Of a stretch of 64,000 nt of DNA, positions 8,541 through 16,252 are shown piece by piece. Each line of letters begins with the position of its first letter. The stretch's first letter is position 1. The position numbers were made by a program, and so were the translations under genes. This stretch comes from Streptomyces venezuelae (GTDB taxonomy: Bacteria; Actinomycetota; Actinomycetes; Streptomycetales; Streptomycetaceae), in assembly GCF_008642295.1 (NCBI RefSeq), contig NZ_CP029190.1, positions 1,426,001-1,490,000 of the forward strand. Direction: 5' to 3'. The notes beneath the pieces are model-generated. The model was not told the DNA's origin. It saw only the letters and a program-made list of their open reading frames with translations, and ran no database searches.

Positions 8541-10274
8541 TCAGCAGCCGCTGCCAAGCGGCGCCCGCCATACGAAGCTGCTGCCGCCCCCCTCGGGAGT
8601 CTCGACGGTGAAGGTCCCGCCCACGTCCTGTGCCCGCTCCTCCAGGTTGCGCAGACCGCTCCTGCGTCCCTGCGCCGGAATGCCCGTGCCGTTGTCCGTC
8701 ACAGTCAGCACGATCTCACCTTGGCCGGCCCTCAGGCTCACGCCGACCCGGGACGCCCGGGCGTGGCGAGCCGCGTTGCTGAGGAGCTCACCCAGCGCGG
8801 CGATCACATGGTCGGCGACCTGCGGCGGTACGTCGGTGTCGAGGAGGCCTTCCATGCTCAGCCGCGGTGGATGGCCGAGTGCGGTGGCGGCGTCGCCGAC
8901 GGCTCGGGCGGCGCGCGCTCGCAGGCCGGGAGCGCTGTCTCGGTCCTTGGTCCGCAGCCCGAAGATCGTCGATCGGATGATCTTGATGGTCTCGTCCAGG
9001 TCGTCGACGGCGCGGCCGACCCGCTCCGCAGCTCCCTCGTGGTCCACGAGCCGGGCGGCACTCTGGAGGGTCATGCCGGTGGCGAAGAGCCGCTGGATGG
9101 CCAGATCGTGCAGGTCACGGGCGATCCGGTCGCGCTCCTCCAGCAGTGCTATCTGTTCCGCGTCCCGACGTCGCTCCGCCAGCTCCAAAGCGATCGCCGC
9201 CTGACCCGCGAAGGCGACGAGCGGCTCCAGCTCCCCCTCGCCGAAGGCCGGATCTCCGGCCGAACGCGAGAGCAGCAGAACGCCTCGGCTCTGCCCGCCC
9301 CCCGTGCCCAGTGGGACCGCCACGGCAGGTCCGAGCCCGTCCCGCCCCGGAAGCGGAGCCTCGGCCGGGTAGCACCCGTCCTCCCAGGCCCGCAACGCCG
9401 TCACGGGCTCGCCCGCCCGGTGCGCGGCTCCCAAGAGCGTGCCGTCGCAAGGGACGGCCAAGCCCTGCCAGCCGACTGCATCCGTACCGGCCTCACCGGC
9501 CTCGCCGGCCCCATCGGCCGCGAACTCCACCACCAGGCCGTCGCCACCGTCCACCGGCACGGCGATGTGCACGAACCGTGCCGCCGTGATCTCCTGGGCT
9601 CGGCGGGCGATGAGTTCCAGCACCGCCGGACGTGGACTGCCGGAGAGCAGACTCTCGGTGATCTCCGCATTGGCCCGGAGCCACAGCTGCTGGCGTTGCG
9701 CCCCCTCGTAGAGCCGCGCGTTGTCGATCGCCACACCCGCCGCCACGGAGAGGGTGGAGATCACGGTCTCGTCCTCGGTGTCGAAGTCGAGCCCGCCCCG
9801 CTTGTCGGTCAGATAGAGATTCCCGAACACCTCGTCACGGACCCGGATCGGCACTCCGAGGAAGGTCCGCATGGGCGGGTGGTGAGCCGGAAATCCGTAG
9901 GAGGAGGAGTGCGCACCGAGATCGGTCAGGCGCAGCGGCTCCGGGTGGTGGATGACCTCGCCGAGCAGGCCGTGTCCGGCCGGAAGCGGACCGATGGCCG
10001 CGATCTCCTCATCGGTGAGCCCCACGGTCAGGAACTGCGCGAGCCTGCGCCCGTCTGGTCCGATCACTCCCAGCGCCCCGTACTCGGCGTCCACGAGCAG
10101 CGCAGCCGCTTCCACGATCCGCCGGAGCACCTGGGCGAGATCCAGCTCCCGCCCCACCGACACGACGGCCTCCAGCAGGCTGTGCACGCGGTCGCGGGTG
10201 CCCCGCACCTCGTCGATGCGTACTTGGAGCTCGTCCAACAGCTCGTCCAGTCGCATACGCGGCACCCGCGTCAC
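8541..10274 (-). CDS. DevS/DosS-like GAF-GAF sensor histidine kinase
   Basis: A 577-residue soluble kinase. An N-terminal helix (RLDELLDELQVRID) leads to GAF-A (about 60-190) with FPAHHPPMRTFLGVPIRV and GNLYLTDKRGGLDF. This is the region that holds the haem in mycobacterial DosS/DosT; that this protein binds haem is inferred. GAF-B follows (about 215-365). HisKA_3 has the phospho-acceptor H389 in ERDRIARDLHDLAIQRL, and the C-terminal HATPase has LSNAARHARASRV, TDNGTGIP and SGLRNLEERA. The GTG at 10274 (VTRVPRMRLDELL) was chosen by comparison with family N-termini; an ATG 18 nt downstream is possible. The likely partner is the regulator at 7104-7790. Confidence 0.93.
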   Translation of the reverse strand: MTRVPRMRLDELLDELQVRIDEVRGTRDRVHSLLEAVVSVGRELDLAQVLRRIVEAAALLVDAEYGALGVIGPDGRRLAQFLTVGLTDEEIAAIGPLPAGHGLLGEVIHHPEPLRLTDLGAHSSSYGFPAHHPPMRTFLGVPIRVRDEVFGNLYLTDKRGGLDFDTEDETVISTLSVAAGVAIDNARLYEGAQRQQLWLRANAEITESLLSGSPRPAVLELIARRAQEITAARFVHIAVPVDGGDGLVVEFAADGAGEAGEAGTDAVGWQGLAVPCDGTLLGAAHRAGEPVTALRAWEDGCYPAEAPLPGRDGLGPAVAVPLGTGGGQSRGVLLLSRSAGDPAFGEGELEPLVAFAGQAAIALELAERRRDAEQIALLEERDRIARDLHDLAIQRLFATGMTLQSAARLVDHEGAAERVGRAVDDLDETIKIIRSTIFGLRTKDRDSAPGLRARAARAVGDAATALGHPPRLSMEGLLDTDVPPQVADHVIAALGELLSNAARHARASRVGVSLRAGQGEIVLTVTDNGTGIPAQGRRSGLRNLEERAQDVGGTFTVETPEGGGSSFVWRAPLGSGC

Positions 10275-10433
10275 GGGACCCCCCACACCCACGCGCTTCC
10301 CCTCCGATCGCCGGCCGCCGGTCCGGCCGGCGGCCAGCCTACCGACACGCCGACGCCCCAAGGGCATCGTTGCGCGCGGATGCCCGCCGTGACTGACTTG
10401 ATCGAAACGCCCGACGACGGGGAGGAGACGGCA

Positions 10434-11228
10434 ATGGCACTTGGCAAGGCTCTTTACGAGGCGGAGCTGCTGCGGCTCCAGACGGAGCTGATCAAGCTCC
10501 AGGAATGGGTGCGCGCGGAAGGCGCCCGACTGGTGGTCGTCTTCGAGGGCCGCGACGCGGCGGGCAAAGGTGGGACGATCCAACGGATCGCCGAACACCT
10601 CAACCCCCGCGTGGCACGCATCGTCGCCCTTCCGAAGCCGACGGAGCGGGAGCGCACGCAGTGGTACTTCCAGCGCTACGTGACGCACCTGCCCGCCGCC
10701 GGCGAAATCGTCCTGTTCGACCGCAGCTGGTACAACCGGGCCGGAGTCGAACACGTCATGGGCTTCTGTACGCCGGCGGAGCACCAGCTCTTCCTGCGGC
10801 AGTGTCCGGTGTTCGAGCGGATGCTGGCCGAAGACGGGATCCTGCTCCGCAAGTACTGGTTCTCCGTCAGCGACGCGGTCCAGGAGGAGCGCTTCCGCCG
10901 CCGCGCGAAGGACCCGCTACGCCGCTGGAAGCTCTCCCCGATGGATATGGAGTCCCTCACCCGCTGGGAGGCGTACTCGCGGGCCAAGGACGAGATGCTC
11001 GTCCACACGGACACAGCGGACGTTCCCTGGTACGTGGTCGAGAGCGACGACAAGCGCAGCGCGCGGATCAACATGATCGCCCACCTGCTGTCCTCGCTCC
11101 CCTACGAGGACGTGACCCTGCCGCCGCTGGTCCTGCCGGCCCGGCCCCCGTCCACCGGGTACGAACGGCCGCCCAAGGAGCTGCAGACCGTCGTACCCGA
11201 TCACGCGGCCACGCTCGGGAAGGGGTGA
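10434..11228 (+). CDS. ppk2: Polyphosphate kinase 2 family protein
   Basis: A 264-residue PPK2-family enzyme that transfers phosphate between polyphosphate and nucleotides. Walker A is FEGRDAAGKGGTIQRI and the lid/Walker B region is EIVLFDRSWYNRAGVEHVMG. ILLRKYWFSVSDAVQEERF and RRWKLSPMDMESLTRWEAYS are typical of class I PPK2. The ATG at 10434 was chosen because GGAGGAG lies six bases upstream; the frame extends to another ATG at 10380 without a ribosome-binding site. It diverges from the sensor kinase gene. A 9-bp stem hairpin (10313-10335) lies in the shared leader. Polyphosphate-driven nucleotide recharging fits the dormancy/energy theme of its neighbours. Confidence 0.93.
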   Translation: MALGKALYEAELLRLQTELIKLQEWVRAEGARLVVVFEGRDAAGKGGTIQRIAEHLNPRVARIVALPKPTERERTQWYFQRYVTHLPAAGEIVLFDRSWYNRAGVEHVMGFCTPAEHQLFLRQCPVFERMLAEDGILLRKYWFSVSDAVQEERFRRRAKDPLRRWKLSPMDMESLTRWEAYSRAKDEMLVHTDTADVPWYVVESDDKRSARINMIAHLLSSLPYEDVTLPPLVLPARPPSTGYERPPKELQTVVPDHAATLGKG

Positions 11229-11239
11229 AGCGACCGCGT

Positions 11240-11420
11240 CGTGCTCCTCCCGCGTCGTGGGGACGAGTTCGACGCGGCGCGGGTGCGGATGCGCCGCGCG
11301 GCGGCCGGGCACGTGGACGTCCAAGGCCACGCTGCCCGACCGGACGATCCAGAACCGGTCGGCGTGACCGCTTTCGCCGTCCTCGACGAGTTCCGCCGCC
11401 GAAACTCCCGCCCCTGAATC
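11240..11420 (-). pseudogene. Remnant of a cyclic-nucleotide-binding (Crp-like) protein
   Basis: On the minus strand this stretch reads SAAELVEDG, then GHADRFWIVRSGSVALDV and HVPGRRAA. This is the core beta-roll signature of the small Streptomyces cNMP-binding proteins often found in DevR-type stress regions. Upstream in the same frame there is no start or recognisable N-terminus. After HVPGRRAA the similarity ends and the frame reads into the ppk2 gene. It is therefore a short in-frame relic without the phosphate-binding cassette. Recognition is by motif only. Confidence 0.5.
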
Positions 11421-11699
11421 CCTTTCCTGAGGCCGTGATCGAGCTGGCGGCCCAGGAGTTCCCCGACTTCGACGACACCATCATCAAGCTCTGCCGCTGG
11501 CCCCACCACCGGCACCTGCACGACCGGCCGGGTTCACGGGACAAATCCTCGATCGGATGCGACCGGCTCTGACCGGCCGTGCCCCCGTTGCCGGGGTTCC
11601 GGGGAGGTGACGTGTTTGTGTCGGGTGTCTGGTGGTGCGGCTGGTTGTGGGTGAGACTCCGCGTACCGATACCCCCGCCCCCGCCGCGCGGGTGCGTTT

Positions 11700-11719
11700 G
11701 CGGATGATCGTTAATCCGC
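11700..11719. promoter_or_regulatory. Inverted repeat upstream of first PhzS-like gene
   Basis: GCGGAT (11700-11705) and ATCCGC (11714-11719) form a perfect 6-8-6 inverted repeat with an AT-richer spacer, 112 bp upstream of the start at 11831. Its size suits a dimeric regulator; the binding protein is unknown. Confidence 0.4.
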
Positions 11720-11770
11720 CACGGCGTTGTGTTTATTGCCCCGGCCCAGTCGCCTGATGAACGCTTGAGG

Positions 11771-11803
11771 CCAGGGACAAAGGCCCGCGCGCCGGGTCCC
11801 TGG
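11771..11803. promoter_or_regulatory. Leader hairpin/operator upstream of first PhzS-like gene
   Basis: CCAGGGAC (11771-11778) and GTCCCTGG (11796-11803) are perfect inverted arms with additional GGC/GCC pairing inside. The element ends 27 bp before the ATG at 11831. It could be an operator or an RNA hairpin in the leader. Confidence 0.4.
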
Positions 11804-11830
11804 ACATTGACGTTAGCGGGGGAAAACGCT

Positions 11831-13138
11831 ATGGACATGCTCATCGCGGGAGCCGGGATCGGGGGGCTGACCGCGGCGTTGAGTCTTCATGCGGCGGGGT
11901 TCGAGAAGGTGCGGGTGGTGGAGGCCGCGCCCGTGATCCTGCCCCTGGGTGCGGGGGTGAACCTGCTGCCCAACGCCGTGCGCGAGCTCGCGGCGCTCGG
12001 ACTGTACGAGAGGATCGCCGAACAGGCCGCGCCCATCGAGGAACTGGGCTACTACAACCAGTGGGGACAGCCCATCTGGCAGGAGCCCCGGGGGCGGGCC
12101 GCCGGGTACCGCATGCCGCAACTGGCCGTGCACCGGGGTGCGTTGCACTCCGTGCTGGTCGAGGCCGTCATCGAGCGGATCGGGCCGGATGCGATCCTCA
12201 CCGATGCCCGGTTCATCGGGTTCACGGGGGTCAGAGGGTTCACAGGGTTCGATGAGTTCGCCGCGGGGCGGGTGCGTGCGCAGGTGGCGCACCGCAACTC
12301 CGGCAGGGCGGACAGTGAGATCGCTGCCGACGTGCTCGTCGGGGCCGACGGAATACGGTCCGCGGTGCGGGCCGCGCTGTACCCGCAGGAAGGCGCCCCG
12401 CCCCACAACGGTGTGGTGGTGTGGCGCGCAACGACCCGTACCCGTCCGTTCCTCGGCGGCCGGGCCATGGCCGTCATGGGCGACGGGCAGTGGAAGGCGG
12501 TCGTCTATCCGCTGGCCGCCGAGCCGGACGGCGACGGTCTGGTCCCGGTCAACTGGGCGGTTTCCCGCACCACGGACGCCGGCGACCCGGCCGCCCGGGA
12601 GTACGCCAACCGGCCGGTGCCACGCGAGCGGTTCCGGCCCCACTTCGCCGACTGGCGGTGCGGGGACCTCGCCCTGTCCGAGGTGCTCGCGGGCGAGGAC
12701 CCGGTGATGGAGTTCCCCATGATCGACCGCGACCCGCTGCCGCGCTGGTCCTTCGGACGCAGCACGCTGCTGGGCGACGCGGCCCACGCCATGGCCCCCA
12801 TGGGGTCGAACGCCACCAGCCAGGCGGTCATCGACGCCCGCGCCCTGGCTCACGCGCTCGCCTCGTACGCCGATCCGGTCGCCGCGCTCCGGGCGTACGA
12901 CCGGGAACGGCGCCCGGCCATGAACCGGTTGCAGGTGCTGAACCGGGCCAAGGGACCCGAGGTGGTCATCGACATGGCCTCGACCCGGGCGCCGGGCGGG
13001 TTCACCCGTATCGACGAGTTCGTCCCCGAGGCGGTACTCGCCGAGGTGTCCCGCTCCTACGCGTACGCCTCCCACGCCGACCTCGGGGCGGCCAACGGAC
13101 CGTCCCCCTACGAGGCTCCCGCCCACCCGGTCCGCTGA
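11831..13138 (+). CDS. PhzS-like FAD-dependent aromatic monooxygenase (copy 1)
   Basis: A 435-residue class A flavoprotein monooxygenase. The FAD-binding GAGIGGLTAALSLHAAG lies at the N-terminus, the DG motif in VLVGADGIRSAVRAAL, and the GD motif in STLLGDAAHAMAPMGSNATS. Overall layout and segments such as LPLGAGVNLLPNAVRELAAL, MPQLAVHRG and FPMIDRDPLPRWSFG resemble PhzS, which hydroxylates methyl-phenazine carboxylate. Family chemistry is NAD(P)H- and O2-dependent (decarboxylating) hydroxylation of aromatic rings. The ATG at 11831 has GGGGGA upstream. It is the first gene of the cluster and appears to have its own promoter. It is clearly paralogous to the enzyme at 20495-21808. The substrate is unknown. 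Confidence 0.88.
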   Translation: MDMLIAGAGIGGLTAALSLHAAGFEKVRVVEAAPVILPLGAGVNLLPNAVRELAALGLYERIAEQAAPIEELGYYNQWGQPIWQEPRGRAAGYRMPQLAVHRGALHSVLVEAVIERIGPDAILTDARFIGFTGVRGFTGFDEFAAGRVRAQVAHRNSGRADSEIAADVLVGADGIRSAVRAALYPQEGAPPHNGVVVWRATTRTRPFLGGRAMAVMGDGQWKAVVYPLAAEPDGDGLVPVNWAVSRTTDAGDPAAREYANRPVPRERFRPHFADWRCGDLALSEVLAGEDPVMEFPMIDRDPLPRWSFGRSTLLGDAAHAMAPMGSNATSQAVIDARALAHALASYADPVAALRAYDRERRPAMNRLQVLNRAKGPEVVIDMASTRAPGGFTRIDEFVPEAVLAEVSRSYAYASHADLGAANGPSPYEAPAHPVR

Positions 13139-13167
13139 CCATCACATCCCGGCCTTCAGAGTCGCCC

Positions 13168-13200
13168 CGGAGTGGTCGCGGAGTGGTCCCGGAGTGGTCG
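13168..13200 (+). repeat. Three 11-bp-phased direct repeats (CGGAGTGGTC)
   Basis: CGGAGTGGTC occurs at 13168, 13179 and 13190, an exact 11-bp period. That places each copy on one DNA face. It lies in the 125-bp gap ahead of the HpaB-like gene, about 37 bp upstream of a TATACT -10 element. Such phasing is typical of activator sites. Confidence 0.6.
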
Positions 13201-13201
13201 C

Positions 13202-13228
13202 GCCCGCTTTGGTGCGGGCCTATTTTCC
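13202..13228 (+). terminator. Hairpin plus T-rich tract after first PhzS-like gene
   Basis: GCCCGC (13202-13207) and GCGGGC (13214-13219) pair over a 6-nt loop. They are followed by CTATTTTCCCTCTTT, an unusually T-rich run for this sequence. It could terminate the gene ending at 13138, although it lies inside the promoter region of the next gene and could act there instead. Confidence 0.4.
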
Positions 13229-13236
13229 CTCTTTCG

Positions 13237-13242
13237 TATACT
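13237..13242 (+). promoter_or_regulatory. -10 element TATACT upstream of HpaB-like gene
   Basis: TATACT, close to the TATAAT consensus, lies 22 bp before the ATG at 13264 in a locally AT-rich stretch. No good -35 box is present at 17-18 bp spacing, which fits activator dependence through the phased repeats upstream. Confidence 0.5.
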
Positions 13243-13263
13243 TTGCATTAGTTCAGGAGAGAC

Positions 13264-14775
13264 ATGCCCCGCAGTGGCCAGGACTACCTCGACTCCCTCC
13301 GGGACGGCCGCGCCGTGTGGCTGGACGGCGAGCTGGTCAAGGACATCACCGAGCACCCCGCCTTCCGCAACACCGCCCGCTCGATAGCGAACCTCTACGA
13401 CCTGGCGCAGCAGGACGGGCTGCGCGACACCCTCACCGTCCGGCCCGACGGGGCCGAGTCGTCCGTGCTGCGTGCCTACCACGTGCCCCGCAGCCACGCC
13501 GAACTCGTGGAGCGGCGCAAGGCGTTCAAGACCTGGTCCGAGGCCAGCTTCGGTTTCCTCGGCCGATCCCCCGACTACATGGCCACCGGCATCGCGGGCT
13601 TCGTCTCCGCCCCCGAGATCTTCGCCGGGCGCGAGTTCGACGGCCGGGCCAACCTCGACGCGTACTACCGGCGGATGTCCGAAGGCAGCCTCTACCAGTC
13701 CTTCACCATCACCAACCCGCAGATCGACCGGACCAAGTCCGCCTCCGAGCAGGAGGAGGACGACCTCTATGTGCGGGTGGTCAAGGAGAAGGACGACGGC
13801 ATCGTCGTGCGCGGCGCCAAGATGATCGGTACCGCCGCCGTCTTCGGCGACGAGATCATCGTCGGCACCATCGAGCCGCTCGCGCCGCACGACGTCGAGT
13901 ACGCCCTCACCTTCTCCATCCCCATCGACACCCCCGGCCTGAAGTTCATCTCCCGCACCTCCTACGAGGCCGGGGCCCGCAGCGTCTTCGACAACCCGCT
14001 GTCCTCGCGCTTCGACGAGAACGACGCGCTGCTCGTCTGCGACGACGTGTTCGTCCCCTGGGAGCGGGTGCTCACCTACCGCGACGTCGAGTCCAGCTTC
14101 CTGATGTGGTGGGGCACCCCCGCGTACCACAACTTCGTCCACCAGGCCGGAGTCCGCTACTGGACCAAGCTTGAGTTCCTCACCGGACTCGCCATCCTCA
14201 TCACCAAGGCCAACAACACCTACTCCCTGCCGCCCGTCCAGATGCAGATCGGACGGCTGATCGGCTGGCTCAACATCGCCAAGTCGATGGTCCTGGCGGC
14301 CGAGAGCGAGTACGAGACGGTCGGCGGCCCCGGCGGCCCGGTGCACATCAACCGGGAAATCGCCTCCGCCCACCGCGCCATGGCCGGCGACCTCTACCCG
14401 AAGGTGCTCGCCGAACTGAAGATGCTGGCCGGCGGCGGACTCATCCAGCTGCCCGCGTCCGGCTACGACCTCAACCACCCCGAACTGGGCCCGCTGGTCG
14501 CCAAGTACGTACGCTCCCCCGGCCACCCGGCCGAGCAGCGCATCAAGCTGATGAAGCTGGCCTGGGACGCGCTCGGCTCCGAGTTCGCCAGCCGCCACGA
14601 GCAGTACGAGCGCTTCTACCACGGCGCCCCGCACGTCTACCTGCCCGGCATCGTCCGCGACGGCCGCCCCGACCTGCTCGAGGCGTTCACCCAGTCCTGC
14701 CTGGACGGCTACGACCTCGGCGACGGCCCGGCGGGGCCGTCGGCCGGCCCGTGGAGCGGCCGTGATGGCAGCTGA
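13264..14775 (+). CDS. HpaB-family (4-hydroxyphenylacetate 3-hydroxylase-like) monooxygenase
   Basis: A 503-residue FADH2-dependent two-component monooxygenase of the HpaB/PvcC family. Recognisable segments are MPRSGQDYLDSLRDGRAVWL, the FLGRSPDYMATGIAGF block, SFTITNPQIDRTKSASEQ, VVRGAKMIGTAAVFGDEI and DDVFVPWERVLTYRD. The family ortho-hydroxylates phenols with FADH2 from a separate flavin reductase (HpaC type). No such reductase is in this window. The ATG is preceded by AGGAGAG. It is the first gene of an operon with the MFS exporter (11-bp overlap) and the NmrA-like gene, ending at the strong terminator at 17180-17223. It probably hydroxylates an aromatic intermediate of the cluster. Confidence 0.9.
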   Translation: MPRSGQDYLDSLRDGRAVWLDGELVKDITEHPAFRNTARSIANLYDLAQQDGLRDTLTVRPDGAESSVLRAYHVPRSHAELVERRKAFKTWSEASFGFLGRSPDYMATGIAGFVSAPEIFAGREFDGRANLDAYYRRMSEGSLYQSFTITNPQIDRTKSASEQEEDDLYVRVVKEKDDGIVVRGAKMIGTAAVFGDEIIVGTIEPLAPHDVEYALTFSIPIDTPGLKFISRTSYEAGARSVFDNPLSSRFDENDALLVCDDVFVPWERVLTYRDVESSFLMWWGTPAYHNFVHQAGVRYWTKLEFLTGLAILITKANNTYSLPPVQMQIGRLIGWLNIAKSMVLAAESEYETVGGPGGPVHINREIASAHRAMAGDLYPKVLAELKMLAGGGLIQLPASGYDLNHPELGPLVAKYVRSPGHPAEQRIKLMKLAWDALGSEFASRHEQYERFYHGAPHVYLPGIVRDGRPDLLEAFTQSCLDGYDLGDGPAGPSAGPWSGRDGS

Positions 14776-16246
14776 CCGCAACCGCACCTGGGCGCTCGCC
14801 CTCCTCGCCTCCACCCAGTTCGTCCTGATCCTGGACACCTCCGTCATCAACGTGGCCGCCCCCTCCATGGGCGCGGACCTGGACATCTCGCCCGCCGCGC
14901 TGTCCTGGGTGGCCAATGCCTACCTGGTGTCGTTCGGCGGACTGCTGCTGCTGAGCGGACGCGCGGCCGACATCCTGGGCCGTCGCCGGCTCTATGTCGC
15001 CGGCCTCGCCACCCTTGCCGCCGCGTCCCTCCTGGGCAGCTTCGCCAACAGCGCCGCCCTGCTGATCACGGCCCGGGCCGTGCAGGGCATCGGTGCCGCG
15101 ATGGCCGCGGCTGCCGCCCTCGCCCTGCTCCTGATGCTCTTCGAGGACGGACCCGAACGGCACAAGGCCCTCGGCGTGTTCGCGGCCATGGCGGGAGCGG
15201 GCGGCGCGGCCGGCACCGTCCTGGGCGGGGTGCTCACCAGCTGGCTCGGCTGGGAGTCCACGTTCGCGATGAACGTGGTCGTCGGCCTCGCGCTGATCGT
15301 CCCCGCCACCCGGCTGCTCCCGCCCGGCCGGCCCGCCGGCGGCGACCGCCGCGGCTTCGACCTGCCCGGCGCGACCACCGTCACCCTGGGGCTCGCCCTG
15401 CTGGCGTACGCACTGGTCAGCAGCGGGGAGGCGGGCTGGAGCGCGCCGGAGACCCTGCTGACGGGCGGTGCGGCCGTGGTCCTGCTCGCCGTGTTCGTCG
15501 TGGTGGAGCGCCGGGCCGAGTTCCCGCTCGTCCCGCCGGAGGTGTTCCGGCGGCGCACCCTGCGGCTGGCGAACCTGCTCGCCGCGATGTGGCAGATGGC
15601 CCTGTTCCCGATGTTCTTCCTGGTGAGCCTGTACCTCCAGGCGGTCCTGGGGTACGAGGCGGTCAGCGGCGGTCTCGGACTGCTGCCGCTGTCCCTGGTC
15701 GTCGTGGCCGTCGCCTCCTTCACCGACCGGCTCATCGGCCGGTTCGGGCTGCGGACCGTGATGGGCACCGGATTCGTCCTGGTCGCCGCCGGCATGGCCT
15801 GGCAGTCGCTGCTCTCGCCCACCGGCTCCTTCGCCGCCGACGTCCTGCCGCCCAGTCTGCTGCTCGGCGTCGCCCTGCCGCTGGTGTCGATCACCACCAA
15901 TATCGCCGCCACCCTGGGCACCGAGGAACACGAGGCCGGCCTGGCCTCCGGCCTGGTCAACACCAGCATGCAGTTCGGCTCCGTGCTCGGCCTCGCGGTC
16001 CTCTCCGGTGTCGCCGCGGCCCGCACCGAAGCCGTGGGCCCGGCCGGCGGCGCCGACGCGGCCCTCACCGAGGGGTTCGCCCTCGCCTTCCTGGTCGGCG
16101 GCGCACTGGCCCTCGCCGCGGCCCTGTTCAGCACCCGGCTCGTGGTACCGGCAGCCCCGGCACCGTCCGCAACCCCCGCACCACCCGCAGCCCCGCAGCT
16201 TCCGACCGGCACGCAGCCGGCCGGCAGGATCGGATCAGAGAGGTAG
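14765..16246 (+). CDS. DHA2-family MFS drug/metabolite exporter
   Basis: About 493 residues with some 14 hydrophobic segments, as in the EmrB/QacA (DHA2) drug:H+ antiporters. The N-terminus LLASTQFVLILDTSVINVAA carries the family motif D1. GRAADILGRRRLYVAGL is the loop 2-3 motif A, and the antiporter motif C region lies in GAGGAAGTVLGGVLTSWLGW. The C-terminal tail is a proline/alanine-rich linker. The start overlaps the HpaB-like gene; the ATG at 14765 has GGAG eight bases upstream, and a GTG lies one codon earlier. It most likely exports the cluster product and gives self-protection. Confidence 0.9.
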   Translation: MAADRNRTWALALLASTQFVLILDTSVINVAAPSMGADLDISPAALSWVANAYLVSFGGLLLLSGRAADILGRRRLYVAGLATLAAASLLGSFANSAALLITARAVQGIGAAMAAAAALALLLMLFEDGPERHKALGVFAAMAGAGGAAGTVLGGVLTSWLGWESTFAMNVVVGLALIVPATRLLPPGRPAGGDRRGFDLPGATTVTLGLALLAYALVSSGEAGWSAPETLLTGGAAVVLLAVFVVVERRAEFPLVPPEVFRRRTLRLANLLAAMWQMALFPMFFLVSLYLQAVLGYEAVSGGLGLLPLSLVVVAVASFTDRLIGRFGLRTVMGTGFVLVAAGMAWQSLLSPTGSFAADVLPPSLLLGVALPLVSITTNIAATLGTEEHEAGLASGLVNTSMQFGSVLGLAVLSGVAAARTEAVGPAGGADAALTEGFALAFLVGGALALAAALFSTRLVVPAAPAPSATPAPPAAPQLPTGTQPAGRIGSER

Positions 16247-16252
16247 GAACAC

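Larger units (their letters stand above)
11421..11830. other. Non-coding boundary region with inverted repeats
   Basis: About 410 bp between the stress region and the biosynthetic cluster without a gene I can support. The left part (to about 11573) has no recognisable coding similarity. The right part is locally less GC-rich (GTTAATCC, GTGTTTATTG) and contains two inverted repeats, listed separately. It probably holds the promoter and leader of the first cluster gene at 11831. Confidence 0.55.

Noticed and set aside
13168..13200. Interpretation of the 11-bp repeats as a classical SARP heptamer site
   Set aside because: The last repeat is about 36 bp from the -10, not the usual about 8 bp, and no SARP gene is present; kept only as phased repeats.
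13168..13200. CRISPR-like array
   Set aside because: Only three 11-bp units without spacers and no cas genes.
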